Positions 18,382-26,048 of a stretch of DNA of 64,000 bases are shown one piece after another; within the stretch, counting starts at the first letter, position 1, and the number at the start of each line of letters is the position of its first letter. A program made the position numbers and the translations under genes. Origin of the DNA: Bifidobacterium stellenboschense (lineage in GTDB: Bacteria > Actinomycetota > Actinomycetes > Actinomycetales > Bifidobacteriaceae). The DNA lies in NCBI RefSeq assembly GCF_000741785.1, contig NZ_JGZP01000021.1:1-64000 (forward strand), in the 5' to 3' direction. The notes beneath the pieces are model-generated. The model searched no databases, had not been told where the DNA came from, and saw nothing but the letters and a program-made list of their open reading frames with translations.

Positions 18382-18475
18382 CGGCGGCATAGTCGAGTTC
18401 AGGTTCTCCCCAACGCCTTGAAGTAGGGTCTTCAGGTCCTGTAAAACGGCTTGATTCCAAAGGTTCCTGGATGTC
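18382..18475 (+). repeat. Degenerate ychF 3'-end remnant, copy 4
   Basis: Reads GGIVEFRFSPTP then TGA (18384-18422), close to copy 3 at the SPT end. It is followed by a decayed version of the terminator repeat (ggcttgattccaaaggttcc). It marks the right edge of the MarR/antiporter block. The 341 bp between marR (18177) and the Fic gene (18520) hold this and the marR promoter, no gene. Confidence 0.55.
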
Positions 18476-18519
18476 AAGGGAGGGGGCGGTCGCCTTCGGA
18501 GGAGGCGGCCGAGGTTCGA

Positions 18520-19788
18520 CTACCGCTCTTCGACGGAATTCTCCGTTCCCGTCGCGAGGACGCTTCTCACCGATTCCGACACCCGTATCCTCAACGGGCG
18601 CTTCCCGGACTGGGTCACGAGTCCGGCTTCTAGAAGCTCCCCCACGTATTTCCTCGCGCTCTGCTTGGACAGTCCGATCTGGCTGGCGGCGTCCTCCAGC
18701 GACATGGACCTGGACGAATCGAACAGCTCCTCTTGGATCACACCGTATAGAATCGAAGACGCCTTCGCAGACAGGTCGTGTTCCCGTTCGAACCGTTCAC
18801 AGACCGCGCCGCCCTTGTCGAACCGGTCGACCCTGACCTCGAGTTCGTCGATCAGTTCATCCTGGGCCTTCCTGATGAATCCGAGGATGGCGTTCACGAA
18901 GAACGTCAGTTCGCCACGGTTCAGCTTGTCCTCGGCTTCGGTGAACGCCTTGTAGTAGGCGTTCTTGTTGCAGGCGATGGTCCTGGACAGGGACAGTACC
19001 GTGGGCACGGTCAGATCGTGGTTCAGGTACAGGGCCAGAAGATACCTGCCGGTCCGGCCGTTGCCACCGTAGAACGGATGGATGTATTCGAACAGGAAAT
19101 GCGACATGATAGCCGCCTGCAGGCGGGGCATCTCGTCGGACGTCGCGAGATGAATCATATCGGCAAGGAGCGCACCGATGGTGCCTTCGCCGCGGACGCC
19201 GTTGTGAATCGCGAGACCGTGCGGCCCCTGTATCTCCACGTCGTCTTTCCGGAACAGTTCGCCGTCGGGCCTGTCCTTGTCGTCGATCTCGTCAAGCACG
19301 ACCTTGTCGTAGATGCCGCGGATGTCCGCGATTCCCGATGGCAGCGCGGTTTCCTTGTCGGTGAGGTTCAGATACAGTTTGGCGAACTCGCCGAACCGCG
19401 CTTTGGAAGCGTCTCCATCCTTCATCGCTTTGTCGGCGGCCTCCACAGCGTTACGCATTTCTCCGCGGGTGCTGCGCACGCCTTCCATCTCGTTAGTGGC
19501 GAACAGCTCCTCGCTGACGGCGTGCCGTATATAGTCCCAGCGCATAACGCCCGGAATCTGGTTCCAGAGCCGGGATACGCGCCGTTCGGCGAGGAGTATC
19601 TTCTCCGTGAGCATGGACGTCTCGCGTGGCGTGGCGATGAACAGCTCGCCCAGGGGCGTGACGATGCCGGTACGGAACGTGGAGTCGGCTTCAAGGCGTT
19701 GCCGGGCGAGTTTCTCATGGTTGGTGAAAGAGTCGGTCGACCGGTCGGCATGGAACACTCTTACCAGACTTCTATATTTCATATCCAT
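18520..19788 (-). CDS. Fic-domain protein with inhibitory motif and C-terminal winged helix
   Basis: 422 aa. N-terminal Fic_N-like region, inhibitory motif TNEMEG (98-103; S/TxxxEG, class II autoinhibited Fic), catalytic loop HPFYGGNGRTGR (237-248) and a C-terminal winged helix (SLEDAASQIGLSKQSARKYV). Canonical Fic loops have Asp/Glu at the fifth position of HxFx(D/E)GNGRxxR to hold Mg2+; here it is Gly 241, so AMP transfer may be weakened or altered. The catalytic His and both Arg are present. Class II Fic proteins AMPylate targets and often themselves. A DNA-binding tail suggests autoregulation; direct repeats lie just upstream. Confidence 0.88.
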   Translation of the reverse strand: MDMKYRSLVRVFHADRSTDSFTNHEKLARQRLEADSTFRTGIVTPLGELFIATPRETSMLTEKILLAERRVSRLWNQIPGVMRWDYIRHAVSEELFATNEMEGVRSTRGEMRNAVEAADKAMKDGDASKARFGEFAKLYLNLTDKETALPSGIADIRGIYDKVVLDEIDDKDRPDGELFRKDDVEIQGPHGLAIHNGVRGEGTIGALLADMIHLATSDEMPRLQAAIMSHFLFEYIHPFYGGNGRTGRYLLALYLNHDLTVPTVLSLSRTIACNKNAYYKAFTEAEDKLNRGELTFFVNAILGFIRKAQDELIDELEVRVDRFDKGGAVCERFEREHDLSAKASSILYGVIQEELFDSSRSMSLEDAASQIGLSKQSARKYVGELLEAGLVTQSGKRPLRIRVSESVRSVLATGTENSVEER

Positions 19789-19834
19789 TGATAATACCTA
19801 TCGCATCAAATGCGTTCATAATGATAAAACCTAT
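19789..19834 (-). promoter_or_regulatory. Direct repeats upstream of the Fic gene
   Basis: TGATAATACCTAT (19789-19801, abutting the start codon) and TGATAAAACCTAT (19822-19834) differ at one of 13 positions and lie 33 bp apart in an AT-rich leader, suiting binding of a dimer to one DNA face. Confidence 0.45.
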
Positions 19835-19991
19835 AAGATAGGATACGCAGTAAGTCAATACACGACTTCAAGAATATAGACTCCATAGGATTGTGTGACG
19901 CCGCACTCTATGCGATGTTGTCGTCGAATATTGTTCGCGGAAATGCAACTAGGCCGCATACCGCGCCCGCAAAACGGGCGGGAGGGTTCCG

Positions 19992-21053
19992 ATGGCCAGG
20001 CCGAAGGCCATGCATCGGCTCCCGCCGCTGCCGGACGACAAGCGCCGGGAACTGGAGGCGACGCTGGGACGACTGACCAAGGGGTATCAGGATGATCTCG
20101 AGGCGCTCGCCGACGCGGCCTCCGCCCGCTACACCATGGAATACAACCTCTCCCACGATCCGACCGGCCCACGCTGGGCGCGAGTCACCGGAGGCGCGAG
20201 ACCATGCGCGTTCTGCGTCATGCTCGCCGGACGCGGCTTCGTCTACCACAGTGAGGAGACCGCCAAGCTCGGCGGCTCGTTCCACGACGGACACTGCCAT
20301 TGCACGGCGATCCCCGGATGGAAGGACGACGTGCTCACCCCGTCGCAGCGCGAGTCCAAAGCCATGTACGAGGCGGGCAAGGCCGCGGCCGGCGAGGACG
20401 CGCCACGCAACGCCGAACTCGCCGCCATGCGCCGCATCTACCCCGACAAGCTCAGCGACGGCGTCACCCCGACCCCGAACATCCGCTGGAGCCACAAGCC
20501 CATCCCCCCGACCGCCGACGAGTTGGAAAGGCTCTCGGACATGAGCATCACCAAACCCGGAGACCGGTACACGCCGGCAAGAAAGAAGGACGCGCTCGTC
20601 CACTGGTCCGGCGACGACTACACGCAGATCAACGGCCATCTGTTCGGCTTCCTCGACGAAACGCCGGAAATCCGCTCATGGATTGACCGCATCGACGAGG
20701 CCATGCACGACCACGAGACCCGACGCGTGTTCACCGTCGACCGCCTCATGCGAATCGACTTCTTCAAAATCAATTCCGTCGACGACCTCGTGAACGTCAA
20801 ACGTGGTGATATATTCCCCCACGCCGGATATGCCGCGGGCACCACCAACATAGGCGGTGTGGCAGCCGGCGACGGCGACCGCATCGCCACCCGGATCCTT
20901 GTCCCGCCCGGCAGCCACGGCGTATACTTGGAACCGTTCACACAGCATCCGGGCGAGAACGAGGTCCTTCTGCCAAGAGACATGAAGTTCATGGTCGACG
21001 GTCTCGGCACGCTCCCGGATGGCTCGCCGCTGGTCTATCTAAGGATGGTGTGA
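19992..21053 (+). CDS. Phage MuF-type minor head protein fused to ADP-ribosyltransferase domain
   Basis: 353 aa with a GGGAGGG site 7 nt before the ATG. The N-terminal ~115 residues are a phage minor-capsid (MuF/VG15-like) end with the cysteine/histidine cluster ARPCAFC ... HDGHCHC. The C-terminal ~150 residues look like an ADP-ribosyltransferase exoenzyme: LVHWSGDDYTQINGHL, RRVFTVDRLMR (candidate NAD-binding Arg), a GYAAGTT strand where STS usually lies, and the biglutamate PGENEVLLPRD (E322/E324). Such fusions are phage-encoded effectors; the ExE class modifies arginines or other targets. The N-terminus is shorter than a whole MuF protein, so the gene is a prophage remnant or truncated. The next gene starts 1 bp after its stop. 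Confidence 0.7.
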   Translation: MARPKAMHRLPPLPDDKRRELEATLGRLTKGYQDDLEALADAASARYTMEYNLSHDPTGPRWARVTGGARPCAFCVMLAGRGFVYHSEETAKLGGSFHDGHCHCTAIPGWKDDVLTPSQRESKAMYEAGKAAAGEDAPRNAELAAMRRIYPDKLSDGVTPTPNIRWSHKPIPPTADELERLSDMSITKPGDRYTPARKKDALVHWSGDDYTQINGHLFGFLDETPEIRSWIDRIDEAMHDHETRRVFTVDRLMRIDFFKINSVDDLVNVKRGDIFPHAGYAAGTTNIGGVAAGDGDRIATRILVPPGSHGVYLEPFTQHPGENEVLLPRDMKFMVDGLGTLPDGSPLVYLRMV

Positions 21054-21054
21054 C

Positions 21055-21291
21055 ATGCCGATCGCCCCCGACAGGTTGGACAAGTTCACGTTCCAAGGGG
21101 AATTCCATCCCATCACCGACCCGGAAGAAATTGCCGCCATCCATAAGAAAATCGGTTTTGTCCCACCGTCCGACGAGGAATGGGCATGGGTATCGGCCCA
21201 GTGGAAGAAACGCTGGCGCAACGAACCGGGCTTGTCCACGGACAAGCTGCAGGAAGAGTATGCGCGTAAGAAGGCCCTCGGACAGCTCTGA
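21055..21291 (+). CDS. Small protein paired with the MuF-ART gene; candidate immunity protein
   Basis: 78 aa, starting 1 bp after the toxin-like gene's stop. Hydrophilic, mixed helix/strand, Trp-rich centre (EEWAWVSAQWKKRWRNEP). No recognised family. Position, size and the terminator that follows (21322) fit an immunity or antitoxin protein for the ADP-ribosyltransferase domain. That is inference from polymorphic-toxin gene order. Confidence 0.5.
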   Translation: MPIAPDRLDKFTFQGEFHPITDPEEIAAIHKKIGFVPPSDEEWAWVSAQWKKRWRNEPGLSTDKLQEEYARKKALGQL

Positions 21292-21321
21292 TTTGGCCCT
21301 ATAGCCATTTTTCATGTTCAT

Positions 21322-21347
21322 AACCACCCGCACGGGTGGTTTTTTTA
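21322..21347 (+). terminator. Terminator after toxin/immunity pair
   Basis: aaccaccc / gggtggtt stem with a 4-nt loop followed by seven T. A very similar stem (ccacac/gggtgg plus T5) with the same flanking wording recurs at 22195-22217. Confidence 0.8.
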
Positions 21348-21385
21348 TGCCCGCAACGGGCCCCAACCCCAAAAGGAGAACACCC

Positions 21386-21667
21386 ATGTTCAACACGAGC
21401 CTGCCCTGGTATCTGCGCATGCCGAACCGCCTTCGAACAGTCGCCCCCGGCACGGACGCGGGCGGCACCGGCGGCGAGAACGGCGGACAGTCCGGAACGG
21501 ACGACACCGACGACGGCACCGACTGGAAGGCCAAGTTCGAAGCGGAACGCGCCCACTCCCGCAAGTGGGAGCAACACGAAAGAAGCGGCCCAGACACCGG
21601 TGACATAACCCCGGTAGGAATCCGCTCCATTCAAAGAATATCACGATTCCCCGTTTCAGTGGGGTGA
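21386..21667 (+). pseudogene. Truncated phage capsid scaffolding protein, copy 1
   Basis: Starts MFNTSLPWYLRMPNRL with AAAAGGAG upstream, then TDWKAKFEAERAHSRKWEQHE, the N-terminal signature of phage scaffolding proteins of the DUF4355 type. After the KWE motif it diverges into unrelated sequence and stops, so the long coiled-coil body is missing. The break coincides with the start of a second toxin-end/immunity remnant. Confidence 0.65.
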
Positions 21668-21708
21668 ACATAGCTTTGCGGTGCTTGATGTGATTTAAGC
21701 CGGAATCA

Positions 21709-21936
21709 ATGACTATCCGGCCAGCCAGTCTCGGCGATATGCACCATCTGCATTCTAGGGCGAGGCATGCTCCCGGATATTATGGTTCAAAGGACAGACC
21801 ATATGCTCAGGTTTCGGAAGCCTTCGCCGAAATGCTGACAGCTCAGATTGCCGACGAGGAATCATGGACGTTGATTCAACGTTATTGCACCATTTCGGCA
21901 AACCTGTTTCCCAAAATGATTAAGGACGCGCACTGA
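21709..21936 (+). pseudogene. C-terminal fragment of another phage-type toxin domain
   Basis: 75-residue frame with PYAQVSEAFAEMLTAQIADE followed by SWTLIQRYCTISANLFPKMI. The SEAFAEM...ES(W/L) pattern is what is seen at the C-termini of phage/polymorphic effector domains near portal/MuF genes. There is no upstream domain and no good ribosome-binding site. It ends in TGATG overlapping the next start. Identification is tentative. Confidence 0.4.
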
Positions 21937-22180
21937 TGGTGGACAACAACAGCTCGGGAATCAAGCTTTCATCACTCACCGACAAGCAACTGGCCGACCT
22001 ATATTACGATACATTCGGGACATGGTACCCCCCTTTACCCCAGACGCATTCCCCGTGTTCTTCAAATATGGCGGAATCGACTGCGACCCGCATTTTCGGG
22101 ATAAGGCAATAACCGCCATCGCGACAAAGACCTCATTACCGGAAATCCCATTCAAGGATGATCCGTCGGTACTTTACTGA
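21936..22180 (+). pseudogene. Frameshifted small gene, candidate immunity remnant
   Basis: The ATG at 21936 overlaps the preceding TGA. The frame reads MVDNNSSGIKLSSLTDKQLA and then DLYYDTFGTWYP, and runs out of frame at a C/T run (tacccccctttacccc, 22025-22040). The alternative frame continues PDAFPVFFKYGGIDCDPHF ... DDPSVLY to a TGA at 22178-22180. Restoring one base gives an ~80-residue acidic protein. Its place between a toxin end and the 22195 terminator mirrors 21055-21291. Confidence 0.45.
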
Positions 22181-22194
22181 CCTTTTCTGTTCTC

Positions 22195-22217
22195 AACCAC
22201 ACGCACGGGTGGTTTTT
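22195..22217 (+). terminator. Second copy of the cassette terminator
   Basis: aaccacacgcacgggtggtt plus T5; same wording and position relative to the following scaffold remnant as at 21322-21347, with one stem mismatch. Confidence 0.6.
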
Positions 22218-22259
22218 ATGCCTGAAACGGGCCCATATCAGCATCCATAGGCGGAACAC

Positions 22260-22530
22260 ATGCCGAGGAAGCCACCGACACCACCATCCCACAGCAGGAC
22301 GCGGGCGAGCCGCACGGGCGAAGCCACGCCCACGGACTGGGAAGCCAAATACCGCGAAGCCGTATCCCGCTCGCGCGAGTGGGAGAAACGCGCCAAGGAC
22401 AACAAAGCCGCGGCCGACGAGCTGTAACAGCTCAAGGAATCGCAGAAGGCCGAAGCCAAAACCGCGAAACTCCAGAAGGAACTCGACTAACTCAAGACCG
22501 AGAAGCAAACCGCTGAAGGGCGCACGTTAG
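22260..22530 (+). pseudogene. Phage capsid scaffolding protein, copy 2, with two in-frame TAA
   Basis: The ATG at 22260 leads into TDWEAKYREAVSRSREWEKR and AKDNKAAADEL, then TAA (22425-22427), QLKESQKAEAKTAKLQKELD, TAA (22488-22490), LKTEKQTAEGRT. Scaffold proteins have Glu at both stop positions (DELEQLK, LDELKTE), so each stop fits a G-to-T change of GAA/GAG. A decayed second copy of the gene whose N-terminus is also at 21386. Confidence 0.7.
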
Positions 22531-22615
22531 AGCCATCAACGCCTAATCCCCACCTGTACGGCCGATTCTATGCCTGTAACGGGAAACGCCGACGCAATCC
22601 GCCGATGCCTGACTC

Positions 22616-22977
22616 TCACCTCGACACCATGCGGGATATCAGTGCGACGGTTCCGAGAGTGACGATGATGATTGCCGTCGCGGCCGCGAAGCTGCCGGTC
22701 ATCGCGGATTCATAGGCGCGGGAGGCCACCTGCCTCATCTGGTCGCCCATAGTCCCCACGGATCCGGCCGCCTGCCGGAAATCCAACGTCACGGAACCGG
22801 CGGACCGCAGGCCCAGTCCGACGGACCATGCGAGATCACGGAACCTCTCAGTCCGAGTTCCATCAGCGGGTTGCGGGATGCACGATTATGCAGCACGAAC
22901 CCCGTTATCGGCATGATGCCGGCCGTCATCGGAATCCGGACGTCCACAGCCAAGACACCGTGCTGAACATCAGGCAC
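22616..22977 (-). pseudogene. Degenerate membrane protein fragment, unrecognised
   Basis: On the minus strand a frame ending FAAATAIIIVTLGTVALISR then MVSR and a stop at 22616 gives one clear membrane helix preceded by GSVTLDFRQAAGSVGTMGDQ. A second frame (up to 22977) holds VRIPMTAGIMPITGFVLHN. The two together look like the end of a membrane protein after a frameshift. No family assigned. The remainder of 22531-23043 shows no gene. Confidence 0.3.
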
Positions 22978-23043
22978 GGGCCGCGGCCGGCAGGTAACGC
23001 ATCGACGGGCATCCGGCGAGTCACGCGACTACAGTGGAACGGT

Positions 23044-23433
23044 ATGGCGGATACGGTACGTGTGATCTTCGAATTCCCCGATGAGGAGGCGGCGCATGCG
23101 TGGCTCGACGCGCTCGCGCTGCTCGGATCGGGGACGCCGACTCCCCTGATCGACGGCGCCACCGTGACGGGCACGAAACGCAACGGCCCGCAGCTGGCCA
23201 AATGGCTGACCGCGAACCCCGGATGGCATCGCGTCGCCACGCCGGCGAACCGTGCCGCGGCGTTGAAGGCCGCGTACAAGATCAACCGGGGCGACCGACG
23301 CGGCTTCGAATCGGGAGAGTTCGAGGCGCGCGCCCGGCTGGTCGACGGGGCGTGGATCGTCGAGGCGCGCCTCATCCCGAAACGGCGCAGGGCGGCGACG
23401 CCCGAAGGCATGTCGCCGCTGTTCGGGGAATGA
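23044..23433 (+). CDS. Conserved hypothetical protein (129 aa)
   Basis: Starts MADTVRVIFEFPDEEAAHAW. A compact alpha/beta protein with a strongly basic second half (KRRRAATPEG) and no recognised domain. TACAGT (23030-23035) sits 8 nt before the ATG and no Shine-Dalgarno is present, suggesting a leaderless transcript. It converges with proC, 28 bp apart. Normal high-GC codon use, unlike the phage remnants to its left. Confidence 0.6.
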   Translation: MADTVRVIFEFPDEEAAHAWLDALALLGSGTPTPLIDGATVTGTKRNGPQLAKWLTANPGWHRVATPANRAAALKAAYKINRGDRRGFESGEFEARARLVDGAWIVEARLIPKRRRAATPEGMSPLFGE

Positions 23434-23461
23434 CCAATCGGGGAACGGTCCGGCCGCTCCC

Positions 23462-24286
23462 CTACGCCATGATCGCGTCAACGCCGTCGATGACGGCGCC
23501 GCGGAACCCGTCCTTCTCCAGCTTCGCGACGCCGCGGATCGTGGTGCCGCCGGGTGAGCAGACCGCGTCCTTCATCACGCCCGGATGGTCGCCGGTGGCC
23601 ATGTAGAGCGCTCCCACGCCTTCGACCATCTTCGCGGCGAGCCGGTAGGCGGTGGCGCGTTGCAGACCGTAGGTGACGCCGGCGTCGCCGAGCGCCTCGA
23701 TGTACATGTCGGTGAACGCGGGAGCGCAACCGGCGATGACCATCGCGATGGTCATATGCGCGGTGTCGACGCGTTCGATGAGGCTGATCGGCGAGAACAG
23801 CGCCTCGAACGTCGCCGTCTCATCCTCGGTCAGCGTGTTCGCGGTCTCGGTGACGAGCACGCCCTTGCCGACGGCCATCGGCGTGTTCGGAATCGTGCAC
23901 TGGACGTGCACGTCCGCGCCGCTCTCGCCATCCGCACTGCCGGCGAACAGGTTCCGGTACTTCTCCAGATCCCAGCCGGCGGCGATGGACACGACGATTC
24001 TGCCGGGCTTGGCGAGCTCCCCGGCGAGCGGTCCCACGACCTCCTCGATCTGGTACGGCTTGACCGCGACGACGACCACGTCGGCCGCGACGGCGACCTC
24101 GAGCGCGTTGTGCAACGGGCGCGCACCCAACTCCGCCGTGGTCCGCTCCAGCTTGTCCCAGTGGGCGGCGCAGGCGACGATCTGACCGCCGCGCACGACG
24201 CCCGCGTCGACGAGCCCCCGCGCGATGGCCTGTGCCATGTTGCCGTAGCCGATGAATCCGATGGTGATGTCGTTCAGATCGGTCAT
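23462..24286 (-). CDS. proC: Pyrroline-5-carboxylate reductase
   Basis: 274 aa; last step of proline biosynthesis, reducing pyrroline-5-carboxylate with NAD(P)H in the cytoplasm. N-terminal Rossmann motif IGFIGYGNMAQAIARGL, central NTPMAVGKG, and the C-terminal signature region (KDAVCSPGGTTIRGVAKLE). Usual length. Followed in the same direction, upstream at 25883, by a prolyl aminopeptidase, giving a proline-linked neighbourhood. Confidence 0.95.
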   Translation of the reverse strand: MTDLNDITIGFIGYGNMAQAIARGLVDAGVVRGGQIVACAAHWDKLERTTAELGARPLHNALEVAVAADVVVVAVKPYQIEEVVGPLAGELAKPGRIVVSIAAGWDLEKYRNLFAGSADGESGADVHVQCTIPNTPMAVGKGVLVTETANTLTEDETATFEALFSPISLIERVDTAHMTIAMVIAGCAPAFTDMYIEALGDAGVTYGLQRATAYRLAAKMVEGVGALYMATGDHPGVMKDAVCSPGGTTIRGVAKLEKDGFRGAVIDGVDAIMA

Positions 24287-24386
24287 ATCCGTCCGTGTCC
24301 TTTCCGTAAGTACCGCGCCATGGATGCCGTGCCGCAGGTATCATGCCGCATGCACGCCATCATAGCGCCGTCGATGTTTCGGGAGA

Positions 24387-25883
24387 TCAGAACAACTCCT
24401 TGAGGTCTCCCCTGTCCAGCGCCTCGTTCCACAGGCGGCGGAACACGACCGGGCCGTGCAGACCGTCATGCTCGAACTCGTTCGTCGTCCAGTAGTGGCT
24501 GTTGCCGACGCGCGACAGCGTGTCGAGCTGGAGTCCTGAATCGACGTACATGTCGTCGAAGTAGACGGCCGCCTGCAGCGGCACCTCGTTGCGGGCGAGC
24601 TGCGCCTCGTCGTAGATCACACCGAAGCGCGTGTCCTCCATGAGCACATCCATCGCCGCCTTGAACGGGCGCAGCGCCGCCTCCTGTTCGAACATCCACG
24701 GGAACATCGCCTCGCCGGTGAACGTGAGCGGCCGCTCCCCCGCGCCGAATTCCGGCTTCGTGTCGCGTACGCGCTGCGCCGCCCAACGGATCGGCCGCTC
24801 CAATTCGCCGTTCGCGTAGATGAACTCCTGCAGCGGCCAGTAGAGCGGGCGCGACGAGGTGGCGTTCATCACCTTGGTGAGGAATTCGTCGGACAGCGTC
24901 TCGTCGCCGCCCGCCGACGTGGAGCCGTCGCCGTCGGCGAACGCGTCGTCGAGGATCCAGTGGACGCGTTCGAAGCTCGGCTTCATGCCGAAATCGGAGC
25001 CGAGGCATTGCAGCCGTTCGACGGTCAGCGGGTCGCCGTTGGGCAGCAGCGGGAACCCATGCGCGGCCATGCCGGCGATCATGCCGAGCCGTTGCCCGAG
25101 TCCGTCGGCCGCCATCGTCTCCGGCACGCTGTCGGCGAGATGCGTGGTGAAGCCCTTCACGTCGGCGACGGTGGGCAGCATGTCGGCGAGCGCGGCGACG
25201 CGTTCGCGGTCCTGCGGGTAGCGTTCGTAGAATTGCTGGGTTTTGCGCGCCATGCGCGGGAACGTGTGTTCGTAGACTTCGGTGGCGTCGGCGGGCACGT
25301 GCGGGATGCCGCCGGTGGTGAAGCTCGCGGTCACGCCCTGCGGGTAGAGGGACAGGTAGGTGAGGGTGAGGAATCCGCCGTAGCTCTGTCCCAATGTCAC
25401 CCATTTGCGTCCGCCGAATGCGGTGCGGCGCAGGTGTTCGAAGTCGCGCACGATGGAGTCGGCGAGGAACTTCTTGAGGTAGTCGGCCTGTTCTCGTGCG
25501 ATGGCGGTCTCGGCCCCAGCTCCGTCGCCGTCATGCGCGGCGGCGATGCGCGCCATCGTGTGCGTGTCGACGCGGTTGGAGCGCCCGGTGCCGCGCTGGT
25601 CGGGCAGGATGACGCGGAAGTGCTTCGTGGCCTCTTCGATCCATCCGTCGCTCGTCGGGTTCAACAGGCGCGGGCAGGCGCCGCCGGGGCCGCCTTGCAG
25701 GAAGACGAGCAGCGGCAGATCGTCGTGGATGTGCTCGGGGGTGGTGACGACGCGGTAGAAGAGTCTGATGCTCTCCCCGTCGAAGCCTTTGCCGGGTTCG
25801 TGGCCGGCCCAGTCGAGCGGCACGTCGATGGCATGGTCTTCGACGTGCAGTCCGGGCACGTAGTATTCGTTGAGCAGCGTCAT
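24387..25883 (-). CDS. Prolyl aminopeptidase-like alpha/beta hydrolase (peptidase S33)
   Basis: 498 aa from the ATG at 25883 (AAAGGA 9 nt upstream; the longer frame above it lacks homology). Oxyanion/entry motif LQGGPGGACPRLL, DQRGTGRSNRVD, nucleophile elbow LGQSYGGFLTL, and a C-terminal acid/His region (YVDSGLQLD ... YWTTNEFEHDGLHGP). It releases N-terminal proline from peptides; longer than E. coli-type enzymes, matching the actinobacterial group. Likely cytoplasmic. It lies 100 bp upstream of proC on the same strand. Confidence 0.85.
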   Translation of the reverse strand: MTLLNEYYVPGLHVEDHAIDVPLDWAGHEPGKGFDGESIRLFYRVVTTPEHIHDDLPLLVFLQGGPGGACPRLLNPTSDGWIEEATKHFRVILPDQRGTGRSNRVDTHTMARIAAAHDGDGAGAETAIAREQADYLKKFLADSIVRDFEHLRRTAFGGRKWVTLGQSYGGFLTLTYLSLYPQGVTASFTTGGIPHVPADATEVYEHTFPRMARKTQQFYERYPQDRERVAALADMLPTVADVKGFTTHLADSVPETMAADGLGQRLGMIAGMAAHGFPLLPNGDPLTVERLQCLGSDFGMKPSFERVHWILDDAFADGDGSTSAGGDETLSDEFLTKVMNATSSRPLYWPLQEFIYANGELERPIRWAAQRVRDTKPEFGAGERPLTFTGEAMFPWMFEQEAALRPFKAAMDVLMEDTRFGVIYDEAQLARNEVPLQAAVYFDDMYVDSGLQLDTLSRVGNSHYWTTNEFEHDGLHGPVVFRRLWNEALDRGDLKELF

Positions 25884-26048
25884 GCGCAAGTGTCCTTTCC
25901 GATGTCCACCGTACCCGGAATGGCACGGCGGAGTTCCTTCTCTCATTCCACGTGTGCGGGCGGACAACGGTCTGAGAGACGATCCGACGCCATTACCGAT
26001 TGCTTTCCATATGAGAGGAGGGCGATGAGGGCACCCTCGTGGCACGGT

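Noticed and set aside
22616..22977. Multidrug transporter remnant
   Set aside because: One hydrophobic helix and loose similarity are not enough to name a family; left as unrecognised.
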